A stretch of DNA of 64,000 nucleotides from Pseudomonas putida. Lineage in GTDB: Bacteria > Pseudomonadota > Gammaproteobacteria > Pseudomonadales > Pseudomonadaceae. Shown in pieces: positions 19,408 to 28,495 of this stretch. Every line of letters begins with the position of its first letter. Positions within the stretch are counted from its first letter, which is position 1. The stretch spans positions 248,001-312,000 of the forward strand of contig NZ_JANHLD010000002.1 in the NCBI RefSeq assembly GCF_028682455.1, in the 5' to 3' direction. A program made the position numbers and the translations under genes. Under the pieces are notes generated by a model, which did not search any database, had not been told where the DNA came from, and saw only the letters and a list, made by a program, of their open reading frames with translations.

Positions 19408-19418
19408 TTGTTGTTTTT
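19408..19418 (-). promoter_or_regulatory. Candidate Hfq/Crc CA-motif ahead of the enoyl-CoA hydratase gene
   Basis: Read on the minus strand, overlapping AANAANAA matches (AAAAACAA and AACAACAA) end about 10 bases before the ATG and touch the ribosome site AAAGG. This fits carbon catabolite repression by Hfq/Crc. The motif is seen; binding is inferred. Confidence 0.55.
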
Positions 19419-19441
19419 GTCTGTTGTCTTTGTCGTAGGTG

Positions 19442-20056
19442 TCAGAAGGTCGGCGGTGTGATCACCCAGATCACCACCGCATCGACCTCGCCAGGGTTGC
19501 CATAGCGATGGGGCTCCTGGCTGGAAAAACTGAAGCTGTCGCCTTCGCTCAGCTGGAAATAACGGTCCCCCACCCACAGCTCGAAACTGCCCGACAGCAG
19601 GTAGCCGGCTTCTTCGCCTTCATGGCTGTAGCTCTGCTGGCTATAGGTGCCCGGCGGGAAGCGCGAATGAAGCATCTCCAACTGACGGTTGGGTTGCGGG
19701 GTGAGCAATTGGTCGACGATGCCGTCTTCGTAGTGCACGCTCAGGCGGCTGTGCTTGCGCACCACGTAGCCGTTGTCTTCAGGGTCGGTACTGGCTTCGC
19801 TGGCGAAGAACCACTGGATGGTCACGCCCAGGCTGCGGGCGATGTTGAACAGCGCCGGGATCGATGGGTAGGAGAGGTTGCGTTCCAGTTGGCTGATGTA
19901 GCCGGCGGTCAATTCGCTCTGCTGGGCAAGTTCGGCCAGGGTCATGCCGCGGCGCTTGCGCAGGCCGCGAATGCGCGTACCGAGAAACTGGGGGGCGGCG
20001 GTGCCATCCTGGCTGGGGACGGCACCGGCGGGCGGCATCTTGCTGCTGTTGCTCAT
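19442..20056 (-). CDS. XRE family regulator with C-terminal cupin domain
   Basis: A 204-residue protein. An HTH_3 DNA-binding domain (about 25-80: LRKRRGMTLAELAQQSELTA, GYISQLERN) is followed by a cupin sensor domain (about 110-200: PPGTYSQQSYSHEGEEAGYLLSG, GDSFSFSSQEPHRYGNPG). This is the PuuR/SinR-cupin architecture that usually controls neighbouring amine, amino-acid or sugar catabolic genes. It sits between the oxidoreductase and enoyl-CoA hydratase genes, so it likely regulates this cluster. The palindrome at 22110-22136 is a candidate operator. Confidence 0.9.
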   Translation of the reverse strand: MSNSSKMPPAGAVPSQDGTAAPQFLGTRIRGLRKRRGMTLAELAQQSELTAGYISQLERNLSYPSIPALFNIARSLGVTIQWFFASEASTDPEDNGYVVRKHSRLSVHYEDGIVDQLLTPQPNRQLEMLHSRFPPGTYSQQSYSHEGEEAGYLLSGSFELWVGDRYFQLSEGDSFSFSSQEPHRYGNPGEVDAVVIWVITPPTF

Positions 20057-20103
20057 GGGGTGCTCCGAACCGCACGCTGCAAAGCCCCGGAGTATAAACA
20101 GGC

Positions 20104-22053
20104 TCAGAGCGTCCAGGCGACTTTCAATCCTTCATAGATCGCCTCTTCGGCGGTGCGCGGTGCCAGGCAGTCGCCGATCCGTTTCACCTGCACCAGGCCT
20201 TGCAGTTCCCCGGCCAGGGTATCGACCGGTTGGTGCCCCTGGCACAGCACCAGGGTGTCGATGTTCTCGAAGATCATCGCTTCGCCACTGGCCGTGTGTT
20301 GCAGGTACACGGTGCTGTCGTCGCAGCCGTAGAGACGGGCATAGGGGGTGATGGGAATACCCAGTCTATGCAGTTCGCCCGCCATCTGGTCGCGCACGTA
20401 CAGCGGCAGGTTCTCGCCGCAGTGGGTACCGTTGACTGCCAGTTGCACCCGGTGCCCGGCGCGTACCAGGCGTTCGGCGATGCCGGGGCCGATCCAGTCG
20501 CAGCGCCAGTCCACCACCAGTACCGAGCTGCCCAGGGTTACCTGCTCGCGCAGCACCTGCCAGGCATCGACCACCTGCAGCTCACCGCCACGCTCGAAGG
20601 CGGGCCAGTAGGGCTCGGCGCCGGTGGCGACGATCACCACGTCCGGTCTTTCGCGTTCGACCAGGGCACGATCGACCCGGGTATTGCGCACCACCTCGAC
20701 GCCGGCCAGTTGCATCTCGCGCTGCAGGTTGGTGCTGGCACCGCCGAATTCGGCGCGCCGGGGCAACAGTTGCGCGAGCAATACCTGGCCACCCAGCTGC
20801 GTGCTGGCCTCGTACAAGGTCACCTGGTGCCCGCGGGCCGCCGCCACGGCCGCCGCTTTCATGCCGGCCGGGCCACCCCCGACGACCATGACGCGCTTGC
20901 GCACAGTAGCCGGCTGCAGTTGGCCGAACTGTTGTTCGCGGCCGGTTTCCGGGTGCTGGATGCAGGAGATCGGCAAGCCTCGATGGAAGTGACCGATGCA
21001 AGCCTGGTTGCAGGCAATGCAAGCGCGTACATCGTCGGCATGGCCGCTGTCGGACTTGTTGGGCATCTGCGGGTCGCAGATCAGCGCCCGGGTCATGCCG
21101 CAGACATCGGCCTGGCCGCGGGCGAGGATGAGCTCGGCTTCCTGGGGCTGGTTGATGCGCCCGGTGACGAACAGCGGTATCCCCAGGCTCGCCTTGAAGG
21201 TGCCGGCTTCGCGGGCAAGGTAGGCGGCCTCGATGGCCATGGGCGGCACGATATGCACTGCGCCGCCGAGTGACGCTGAAGTACCGGCCACGATGTGCAC
21301 GTAGTCGAGCGAGCCCTGCAGGGCTTGCACCGCCGCCAGCGATTCGTCTTCGCTCAGGCCCTCGGCATCGCGCTCATCGGCGCTGATGCGCAGGCCAATG
21401 ATGAAGTCGTCGGCGGTGGCGGCACGCACCGCACCGATCACCTCGCGCAAAAAGCGCAGGCGCTGCTCCAGCTCGCCGTTGTAGCCGTCGGTACGGCGGT
21501 TGACCCGCGGGTTGATGAACTGCGCCGGCAGGTAGCCGTGGCTGGCGACGACCTCGACGCCATCGAGCCCGGCCTGGTGCAGGCGCCGGGCGGCATCGGC
21601 ATAACCCTGCACGATGTCATCGATCATTTGCTGGTCCAGTGCCCGGGGCATCACCCTGAAGCGTTCGTTGGGCACCGCCGAGGCCGAGTAGGCCACCGCC
21701 AGCAGGCCATCGCTGGACTCCATGATTTCCCGCCCCGGGTGAAAGATCTGCGACAACACCAGCGTGCCGTGGGCATGGCAGGCCTGGGCCAGTTGGCGGT
21801 AGCCGTCGATGCAGGCATCGTCGGTGGCCATCAGCACGTGGGAGGTGTATCGCGCACTGTCGTGCACCCCGGCCACCTGCAGCACGATCAGGCCTACGCC
21901 ACCCTCGGCACGGGCCTTGTGGTAGGCGATCAGGCGGTCGTTGACCAGATTGTCGGTGGGGATCGAGGTGTCGTGCCCGCTGGACATGATGCGGTTTTTC
22001 AAGCGTTTGCCACGGATGTCCAGTGGCGTGAACAAGTGCGGGAAGGTCGACAT
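20104..22053 (-). CDS. NADH:flavin oxidoreductase / FAD-dependent oxidoreductase with [4Fe-4S] (dienoyl-CoA reductase/TMADH family)
   Basis: A 649-residue protein. The N-terminal Old Yellow Enzyme-type FMN barrel (1 to about 350: FTPLDIRGKRLKNRIMSSGH; VASHGYLPAQFINPRVNRRTD) is followed by the Fe-S cysteine cluster CIACNQACIGHFHRG...SCIQHP and a C-terminal FAD/NAD(P)-binding half (VVGGGPAGMKAA). This architecture is shared by 2,4-dienoyl-CoA reductase, trimethylamine dehydrogenase and N-demethylases, so the substrate is uncertain. The adjacent enoyl-CoA hydratase slightly favours an unsaturated acyl-CoA. It is first in the minus-strand unit. Confidence 0.88.
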   Translation of the reverse strand: MSTFPHLFTPLDIRGKRLKNRIMSSGHDTSIPTDNLVNDRLIAYHKARAEGGVGLIVLQVAGVHDSARYTSHVLMATDDACIDGYRQLAQACHAHGTLVLSQIFHPGREIMESSDGLLAVAYSASAVPNERFRVMPRALDQQMIDDIVQGYADAARRLHQAGLDGVEVVASHGYLPAQFINPRVNRRTDGYNGELEQRLRFLREVIGAVRAATADDFIIGLRISADERDAEGLSEDESLAAVQALQGSLDYVHIVAGTSASLGGAVHIVPPMAIEAAYLAREAGTFKASLGIPLFVTGRINQPQEAELILARGQADVCGMTRALICDPQMPNKSDSGHADDVRACIACNQACIGHFHRGLPISCIQHPETGREQQFGQLQPATVRKRVMVVGGGPAGMKAAAVAAARGHQVTLYEASTQLGGQVLLAQLLPRRAEFGGASTNLQREMQLAGVEVVRNTRVDRALVERERPDVVIVATGAEPYWPAFERGGELQVVDAWQVLREQVTLGSSVLVVDWRCDWIGPGIAERLVRAGHRVQLAVNGTHCGENLPLYVRDQMAGELHRLGIPITPYARLYGCDDSTVYLQHTASGEAMIFENIDTLVLCQGHQPVDTLAGELQGLVQVKRIGDCLAPRTAEEAIYEGLKVAWTL

Positions 22054-22109
22054 GCTGTGCAGGCTCCAGCGGGGGTGTTGTTATTATTTCTCTATAAAAG
22101 TGTACCGCC

Positions 22110-22136
22110 AGTAAAAAATCAACTTGTTTTTTTACT
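22110..22136. promoter_or_regulatory. Perfect palindrome in the divergent promoter, candidate operator
   Basis: AGTAAAAAA (22110-22118) and TTTTTTACT (22128-22136) are exact inverted arms with a 9-base spacer. They lie between the divergent oxidoreductase and binding-protein genes. The likely binder is the cupin-XRE regulator encoded in the same cluster. Seen in sequence; role inferred. Confidence 0.5.
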
Positions 22137-22236
22137 GTCCTTTGACTAGCGTTCGATTCACCCCGCGCCCAGGGGCACACCTCACTACAACAAGAAAACG
22201 GACCTCCCCGTGAGGTACCGGCATGAGGACGCACAG

Positions 22237-23274
22237 ATGTCATTGAACCTGATCAAACGTTCCCCGTGGCTGCTTGCGCTCGCCTTCGGCAGTGCCCAGG
22301 CAGCACCGGACATGGTCGTCGTCGGCTACGGCGGCGCCGGCCAGAAAGCCCAGGATGTGGCGATCTTCCAGCCCTTCAGTGCCCAGGACGGCAGCACGTT
22401 GATGCAGACCGAGTACAACGGCGAAATGGCCCGGATCAAGGTGATGGTCGACACCGGCAACGTCGACTGGGACCTGGTGCAGATCGAGGGGCCCGACCTG
22501 ATGCGAGGCTGTGACGAGGGCATGTACGAGCCCCTCGACTGGAGCCACATGGGGCCGGCGCAGCCGTTGATTGCCGATGCCGCCCAGCCTTGCGGGTCGG
22601 CAGCCTTGGTGTGGAGCGTGGCCATTGCCTATGACCGCGCCAAGCTGGCCCAGGCACCCGCGTCCTGGGCCGACTTCTGGGATGTACGGAAAATCCCCGG
22701 CAAGCGCGGCCTGCGCAAGCGTGCGGTGTACAACCTTGAATTCGCCCTGATGGCCGATGGCGTCAAGGTCGAGGATGTCTACAAGGTACTGGCCACGCCC
22801 CAGGGCGTGGACCGGGCCTTTGCCAAGCTCACCGAACTCAAGCCCTATATCCAGTGGTGGGAAGCGGGGGCGCAACCGGCGCAATGGCTCAGCGCCGGTG
22901 ACGTGGTGATGACCTCGACCTACAGCGGCCGGGTGGCGGTGGCGGCGCAACAGGGCAGCTCGCTGGCGCTGGTGTGGCCGGGGAGCCTGTACGGTATGGA
23001 CTACTGGGCGATCATCAAGGGCTCGCGCCATGCCGAGCAGGCCAAGCGCCTGATTGCCTATGCCAACCAGCCGGAGTCGCAGGTGCGCTACGTCAAGCAG
23101 ATCCCCTATGGGCCGACCAACACCCAGGCTGCTGCCCAGCTCGACCCGTCCCTGGCCAATTGGGTGCCGACCTCCCGGCAGAACCTGGAAGGCGCCCTGT
23201 CGATGAATGTGGAATTCTGGGTCGACCACGGTGATGAGCTCGAGGAGCGCTTCAACGCCTGGGCCAGCAAGTAA
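22237..23274 (+). CDS. Periplasmic substrate-binding protein of an ABC transporter (PotD/PotF-like class)
   Basis: A 345-residue secreted protein with signal peptide (KRSPWLLALAFGSAQAAPD). It has the extracellular solute-binding fold of the spermidine/putrescine group (EYNGEMARIKVMVDTGNVDWDLVQIE; WADFWDVRKIPGKRGLRK; GDVVMTSTYSGR; GSLYGMDYWAIIKG). No permease or ATPase gene lies nearby, so it must use a transporter encoded elsewhere or act as a sensor or scavenger. ATG 22237 has GAGG upstream; a GTG at 22210 is less likely. Confidence 0.88.
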   Translation: MSLNLIKRSPWLLALAFGSAQAAPDMVVVGYGGAGQKAQDVAIFQPFSAQDGSTLMQTEYNGEMARIKVMVDTGNVDWDLVQIEGPDLMRGCDEGMYEPLDWSHMGPAQPLIADAAQPCGSAALVWSVAIAYDRAKLAQAPASWADFWDVRKIPGKRGLRKRAVYNLEFALMADGVKVEDVYKVLATPQGVDRAFAKLTELKPYIQWWEAGAQPAQWLSAGDVVMTSTYSGRVAVAAQQGSSLALVWPGSLYGMDYWAIIKGSRHAEQAKRLIAYANQPESQVRYVKQIPYGPTNTQAAAQLDPSLANWVPTSRQNLEGALSMNVEFWVDHGDELEERFNAWASK

Positions 23275-23344
23275 ATCCGCTGGCTGGACATCGCCTGATG
23301 TCCAGCCCTATTGTCTGGCGAGTCTTTGCCTGAGAACGATAAGA

Positions 23345-24106
23345 ATGAACCCGTCCACTACCGAGCTTCGCCTGCGTCAGGAACTTGCCGCCTGCTACCG
23401 CCTGATCGCGCACTTTCGCATGACCGACCTGATCTTCACTCACATCTCGGTGCGCATTCCGGGCCCTGAGCATCATTTTCTGATCAACCCCTACGGACTG
23501 ATGTTCGATGAAATCACCGCTTCGAACCTGGTCAAGATCGACCTGCAGGGCCGTGCGCTGGAGCCCTCGGCCCACCCGGTGAACCCAGCGGGCTTCGTAA
23601 TCCACAGCGCCATTCACGGTGCCCGCGAAGATGCCCAATGCGTATTGCATACCCACACCAAGGCCGGCTGCGCCGTGGCAGCGCTCAAATGCGGGCTGTT
23701 GCCGGTCAATCAGATCTCCATGGAGTTCTACGGCCAGGTTGCCTACCACGACTATGAAGGGGTGGCCCTGGACATGGACGAGCAGCAGCGCCTGGTGCGC
23801 GACCTGGGCGACAAGCCGGTGCTGATGCTGCGCAATCATGGCCTGCTGACCGTCGGCCAGAGCGTCAGCCAGGCGTTCCTGCGCATGTACTACCTGGAAA
23901 AAGCCTGTGAAATACAGTTGGCAGCGCAAGCGGCCGGCGAAATCGTGCTGCCGCCGGACGCGGTATGCACGCATACCGAGCGCCAGTTCAACCAACCCGC
24001 GCGCCCCTTGAAAGAGGGGGAGTTGAGTGACCCGGACGGTATGCAGCTGGCGTGGGCTGCACTGTTGCGCCTGGTAAAGAAAGTCGCGCCAGATTATTGC
24101 GACTAA
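23345..24106 (+). CDS. Class II aldolase/adducin family protein
   Basis: A 253-residue member of the fuculose-1-phosphate aldolase/adducin family. Metal ligands are visible as HTHTKAG and RNHGLLTVG, and NPYGLMFDEITASNLVKID is the usual N-terminal signature. Family members cleave sugar phosphates or decarboxylate/aldol-cleave other hydroxy acids, so the substrate is open. It lies 70 bases after the binding-protein gene, probably in one transcript. A terminator follows at 24218-24265. Confidence 0.88.
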   Translation: MNPSTTELRLRQELAACYRLIAHFRMTDLIFTHISVRIPGPEHHFLINPYGLMFDEITASNLVKIDLQGRALEPSAHPVNPAGFVIHSAIHGAREDAQCVLHTHTKAGCAVAALKCGLLPVNQISMEFYGQVAYHDYEGVALDMDEQQRLVRDLGDKPVLMLRNHGLLTVGQSVSQAFLRMYYLEKACEIQLAAQAAGEIVLPPDAVCTHTERQFNQPARPLKEGELSDPDGMQLAWAALLRLVKKVAPDYCD

Positions 24107-24217
24107 AGGGCGAAAAGGGCGGCTGCATGTAGGGTCGCAGGCCCGAAAATGGCACGCCTGGAAACGCTGCCAGCGGGTGCAATAAAACGCGTAGAAACAA
24201 GTAATTACCATCAATTA

Positions 24218-24265
24218 ACAGCCGTAGCGAACCCCGGAAGCGGGGCGTGCTGCGGCTGTTTTTTA
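24218..24265 (+). terminator. Rho-independent terminator after the class II aldolase gene
   Basis: ACAGCCGTAG pairs with CTGCGGCTGT (one G-T pair), enclosing a second GC stem CCCCGGAAGCGGGG, followed by TTTTTTATT. A strong stem plus T-run ends the SBP-aldolase unit and insulates the pel operon. Confidence 0.85.
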
Positions 24266-24713
24266 TTGGGCGCTAATTCATTGGCGTCAGAAGGCTGTCT
24301 ACCTGAAGGGTGATGGCAATTGGACTTCTGAATAACGCCGACTACAGTACCCATTAACAGAAGTGTCCGTTTTGCTTACAGGTTGTGAGGTACGAATCCG
24401 GGCGAAACCCCCGGAAACACAGGCATTTTGCCGCGATCCGAGCATGCTAGCGACAAAAAACCGACGATTTTAAGGTTCGAAGCAAAAAAGAACGGATTAT
24501 TGACATTGGCAAATTAAAACTGTCATCATGCATGCAGTACATTATGGCGATTAGCTATTAGTGAATATAAAAAAGGCCTCAGGACGAAGCCGAAAGTGTC
24601 GGCGAATACAACTTCCAGACGGTGTTGCCCGAGGCGCCCTATTCATTGAATTAATGCGGCCTTAAACAACTTGTTGCCGAGGTCATTATCTGAGTTTTAT
24701 CGGGGGACGCTCT
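24266..24713 (+). promoter_or_regulatory. AT-rich leader and promoter region of the pel operon
   Basis: About 450 bases without a gene and clearly richer in A+T than their surroundings. TTGACA occurs at 24500-24505, with no good -10 at the proper distance. An imperfect element GTCATTATCTGAG (24682-24694) resembles FleQ-type GTCA...TGAC sites but is not a clean match. Pel operons are known to be controlled by FleQ, c-di-GMP and RsmA. I see no confident individual site. Confidence 0.5.
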
Positions 24714-25646
24714 ATGTCTGCTGAACGCATTCTGGTTACCGGCGGCGCCGGATTTATCGGCTCGCACCTGGTCGATAAGTTACTGAGCAGACACTACCAA
24801 GTGCGCGTGTTGGATAACCTGTCCAGTGGCAAGCGAAGCAACCTGCCACTCGACAATCCCGCCCTGCAGTTGCAAGTGGGGGATGTGGCCGATGCCGAGG
24901 TGGTGAACCAGGCTTTGCAAGGTTGCAGCGCCGTCGTGCACCTGGCCGCCGTCGCCTCGGTACAAGCCTCGGTCGATGATCCGGCAGGTACCCACCGCAG
25001 CAACTTCATCGGCACACTCAACGTGTGCCAGGGCATGGCGGCAGCCGGTATCAAGCGCGTGGTGTTCGCCTCCAGCGCCGCTGTTTACGGCAGCAACGGC
25101 GAAGGCACGGCCATTGATGAAGACACACCAAAAGCCCCGCTGACCCCCTACGCCGCCGACAAACTGGCCAGTGAGTTCTACCTCGACTTCTACCGTCGCC
25201 AGCATGGCCTGGAGCCTGTGGTGTTGCGCTTCTTCAACATCTTCGGACCGCGCCAGGATCCATCGTCGCCGTACTCGGGGGTCATCAGCATCTTTGCCGA
25301 GAAGGGGCGCACGCGCCAGCCGGTCACCGTGTTCGGTGATGGCGAGCAAACCCGCGACTTCGTCTATGTGGCCGACCTGGTCGAGATCCTCCTGCAGGCC
25401 CTGGAAGGGGACGACCCGGCAAGTGGCGCGGTGAATGTCGGGTTGGGGCGTACCACCAGCCTCAATCAGTTGATCAAGGCCATCGACGCCGCCACCGACA
25501 CCCCCCTGACAGTCACGTATCAGGACGCGCGTCCGGGCGACATCCGCCACTCGCGGGCGGACAACCGTCGATTGCAGCAACGCTTCGAACTCAATCAACC
25601 CACTACGGTGGCCGATGGCCTGAGGTTTTTGCTGCAGAGCCTGTGA
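24714..25646 (+). CDS. pelX: UDP-GlcNAc C4-epimerase, Pel precursor enzyme
   Basis: A 310-residue extended SDR epimerase. It has TGGAGFIGSHLVDKLL for NAD binding, FASSAAVYG with the active-site Ser, and PYAADKLASE giving the Y-x3-K pair. It heads the pel operon, as in P. protegens, where PelX was shown to interconvert UDP-GlcNAc and UDP-GalNAc and so supply GalNAc for Pel. Other GalE-like substrates cannot be excluded from sequence alone. Its stop overlaps a GTG of the pelA frame. Confidence 0.9.
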   Translation: MSAERILVTGGAGFIGSHLVDKLLSRHYQVRVLDNLSSGKRSNLPLDNPALQLQVGDVADAEVVNQALQGCSAVVHLAAVASVQASVDDPAGTHRSNFIGTLNVCQGMAAAGIKRVVFASSAAVYGSNGEGTAIDEDTPKAPLTPYAADKLASEFYLDFYRRQHGLEPVVLRFFNIFGPRQDPSSPYSGVISIFAEKGRTRQPVTVFGDGEQTRDFVYVADLVEILLQALEGDDPASGAVNVGLGRTTSLNQLIKAIDAATDTPLTVTYQDARPGDIRHSRADNRRLQQRFELNQPTTVADGLRFLLQSL

Positions 25647-25696
25647 ACCCCTTGACGATTGATCGTCGTATCGTTCGAGTACTTCAAGAGTTGATT

Positions 25697-28495
25697 ATGG
25701 AAAATTCAGGTGTTCGCTCAATGGCTTGGCGCTGGTGTTCGGCGCTGGCCTTGTGCATGGCAGGGTTTGCCGCCCAGGCTCGCGACAACGGGCCTGCAAG
25801 TGTTGCATTCTGGTACGCCGACAATCCGCCGCTGCCCGAACTTGCGCAGTTCGACTGGGCGGTTGTAGAGCCCGGCCATTTGACCTCCGCCGATGTCGAG
25901 ACCCTGCGCCGCCTGGGCAGCCAGCCCTTTGCCTACCTGTCCATCGGCGAGTTCGATGGCGACCGTGCCGCGCTGCAGCGCAACGCCCTGACCCAGGCGG
26001 CCAGCGCCCAGCGCAACCAGGCCTGGGACAGCCAGGTCATGGACCTGACCACCGACGCCTGGCGCGAGCACCTGTTCAAGCGTGCGGCCCAGCTCAAGGC
26101 CCAAGGCTACGCGGGGTTGTTCCTCGATACCCTGGACAGCTTCCAGTTGCTGCCCAAGGCCGACCAGGAGGCCCAGCGCAAGGCACTGGCTTCTTTGCTG
26201 CGCGAGCTGCACAGCCGCCAGCCGCAACTCAAATTGTTCTTCAACCGTGGCTTTGAAGTGCTCGGTGAATTGGACGGCGTGGCCAGCGCGGTAGCGGTTG
26301 AGTCGATCCATGCCGGTTGGGACCCTGGCGCCAAGCGCTATCGCCCGGTGCCTGCCGACGACCAGCAGTGGCTCGAAGGCAAGCTCAAGCCGCTGCGCGA
26401 AAAGCACATTCCGCTGGTGGCCATCGACTACCTGCCCAGCGAGCGGCGCGAGGAAGCGCGCAAGCTGGCCAAGCAGTTGAGCCAGGAAGGTTTCACCCCG
26501 GTGATCAGTACCCCGGACCTGGACGGCATGAGCCTGAGCACGGTGGAAGTGCAACCGCGCCGTATCGCCATGTTGTTCGACCCGCGCGAGGGCGATCTCA
26601 CCGAGAACCCCGGCCATCTGTTTCTCGGTGGGCTGCTCGAGTACCTGGGCTATCGGGTCGATTACCTGCCTACCGACCAGGCGCTGCCGCAGCATCGTTT
26701 CGATGGCTTGTACGCCGGTGTGGTGTTGTGGATGACCAACGGGGTACCCGAAGACAGCAATGCCTTTTATACCTGGCTGAACAAGCGCCTGGACGAACAG
26801 GTGCCGTTGGCCATTCTGGCCGGCCTGCCAATCGAGGACGGTGCGCTGCTGCAACGCCTGGGCCTGAGCGAGCGTGCACCGGCCAGAACCGGCCCGCTGC
26901 AGGTGATCAGCCAGGACGACAGCCTGGTCGGCAAGTTCGAGGCACCGCTGGTGCCGCGCAGCCGCGGCCTGACCCTGGTTACGGCGCTGCCGGGCGGGCC
27001 GACCCCCGGACTGGTGCTGGGCGACGGCCAGAACCGCACCTACACCCCGATCGTCACTGCCGACTGGGGCGGCATGGCCCTGGCACCCTATGTCATCGAG
27101 TCCAATGCCGAGCGCAGCCGCTGGGTGCTCGATCCCTTCGCGTTCGTGCAAAAGGCCCTGCGCCTGCCGATGCAGCCGCGCCCGGACACCACTACCGAAA
27201 ACGGTCGGCGCATCGCCACCGTGCATATCGATGGCGACGGTTTCCCATCGCGCGCCGAGATCCCGGGCACGCCGTATTCCGGTCGGGTAGTACTGGACGA
27301 CTTCATCCGCGCCAACCCTTACCTGACCTCGGTGTCGATCATCGAAGGCGAAACCTCGCCCAAGGGCATGTTCCCGTACCTGGCCAAGGAGCTTGAGCCG
27401 CTGGCACGGGAGGTGCTGGCCGACCCCAAGGTCGAAGTGGCCACCCACACCTACAGCCACCCGTTCTTCCTGCAGCCGGAGAAGACCGTCAAGCGCGATG
27501 ATTTCCACGCCGAGTACGGTTTGCACCTGAAGATCCCCGGCTACGACAAGCTGGATTTTCGCCGCGAAGTCGTCGGCTCGCGCGACTACATCAACAGCCG
27601 CCTGACCACGCCGCAGAAGCCGGTGAAGATGGTGTTCTGGCCTGGTGACGCCTTGCCCAGCGGCGACACCATCAAGATTGCCTATGACGCGGGCCTGGCC
27701 AACGTCAACGGTGGCCAGACCATCATGACTAACGCCAACCCGTCGCTGACCGGCCTCTCGCCGCTGTTGCGACCCACCAGCGGCGGCCTGCAGTACTACG
27801 CGCCGATCATCAACGAGAACATGTACACCAACCTGTGGAAAGGGCCTTACTACGGGTTCCGCGATGTCATCGACACGTTCCAGCTGACCGACAAGCCCCG
27901 GCGCCTGCGCGGCCTGCACCTGTATTACCACTTCTATTCGGGTACCAAGCAGGCCTCGATCAAGGTCATGGCCGACATCTACAAGCACATGAACGCGCAG
28001 CAGCCGATTTCATTGTGGATGACCGACTACCTGCCGCGGGTGCACGGGCTGTATCAGTCCAGCCTTGCGCGTAGCGCCGATGGCAGCTGGCAGGTACGCG
28101 GCATGGACGGCCTGCGTACCTTGCGCCTGGATGCCCAGCAAGGCTGGCCCGACCTTGGCCGCTCCGAAGGGGTGGCCGGTGTGCGCGACTTGCCGCAAGG
28201 GCGCTATGTGCACTTGAGCGATGACCACGCCCGCCTGGTGCTGCGTCCCGACCGCGATCCGCGCCCGGCACTGGAGGAGGCCAACCTGCCGCTGACCGGT
28301 TGGCGCTACCTCAACGACCAGCAGGTGAGTTTCGGCTTTGCAGGGCACACCGACCTGCAGTTTTCGGTGCGCTCGGCCAGCGCCTGCAGCGTGCAGGTCA
28401 ATGGCAAGCAATTCGCCGGCAAGGCGGCCCAGGGTCTCTGGCACTTCCAACTTCCTTACAGGCAGGTGAGCGATGCAAAACTCTCCTGTAACTAA
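25697..28495 (+). CDS. pelA: Pel polysaccharide hydrolase/deacetylase
   Basis: A periplasmic protein of about 932 residues. The signal peptide (MAWRWCSALALCMAGFAAQA) is preceded by a short N-tail. The N-terminal glycoside hydrolase-like part (GH114/GH166 type) contains WAVVEPGHL, YLSIGEFDGD and GLFLDTLDSF. The C-terminal deacetylase part has VHIDGDGFPSRAE (near 508) and THTYSHPFF (near 582), the metal-binding Asp and His-x3-His motifs. It partially deacetylates Pel during export and can cleave it. ATG 25697 has AAGAG upstream; GTG 25643 or ATG 25721 are alternatives. It overlaps pelB by 23 bases. Confidence 0.95.
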   Translation: MENSGVRSMAWRWCSALALCMAGFAAQARDNGPASVAFWYADNPPLPELAQFDWAVVEPGHLTSADVETLRRLGSQPFAYLSIGEFDGDRAALQRNALTQAASAQRNQAWDSQVMDLTTDAWREHLFKRAAQLKAQGYAGLFLDTLDSFQLLPKADQEAQRKALASLLRELHSRQPQLKLFFNRGFEVLGELDGVASAVAVESIHAGWDPGAKRYRPVPADDQQWLEGKLKPLREKHIPLVAIDYLPSERREEARKLAKQLSQEGFTPVISTPDLDGMSLSTVEVQPRRIAMLFDPREGDLTENPGHLFLGGLLEYLGYRVDYLPTDQALPQHRFDGLYAGVVLWMTNGVPEDSNAFYTWLNKRLDEQVPLAILAGLPIEDGALLQRLGLSERAPARTGPLQVISQDDSLVGKFEAPLVPRSRGLTLVTALPGGPTPGLVLGDGQNRTYTPIVTADWGGMALAPYVIESNAERSRWVLDPFAFVQKALRLPMQPRPDTTTENGRRIATVHIDGDGFPSRAEIPGTPYSGRVVLDDFIRANPYLTSVSIIEGETSPKGMFPYLAKELEPLAREVLADPKVEVATHTYSHPFFLQPEKTVKRDDFHAEYGLHLKIPGYDKLDFRREVVGSRDYINSRLTTPQKPVKMVFWPGDALPSGDTIKIAYDAGLANVNGGQTIMTNANPSLTGLSPLLRPTSGGLQYYAPIINENMYTNLWKGPYYGFRDVIDTFQLTDKPRRLRGLHLYYHFYSGTKQASIKVMADIYKHMNAQQPISLWMTDYLPRVHGLYQSSLARSADGSWQVRGMDGLRTLRLDAQQGWPDLGRSEGVAGVRDLPQGRYVHLSDDHARLVLRPDRDPRPALEEANLPLTGWRYLNDQQVSFGFAGHTDLQFSVRSASACSVQVNGKQFAGKAAQGLWHFQLPYRQVSDAKLSCN

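Noticed and set aside
24501..24525. TGACA...TGTCA inverted pair in the pel leader as FleQ box
   Set aside because: The arms are only five bases with a 15-base spacer and do not match the FleQ pattern closely; likely chance in AT-rich DNA.
25718..27988. 756-codon minus-strand open frame
   Set aside because: Antisense to pelA, which has full domain support.
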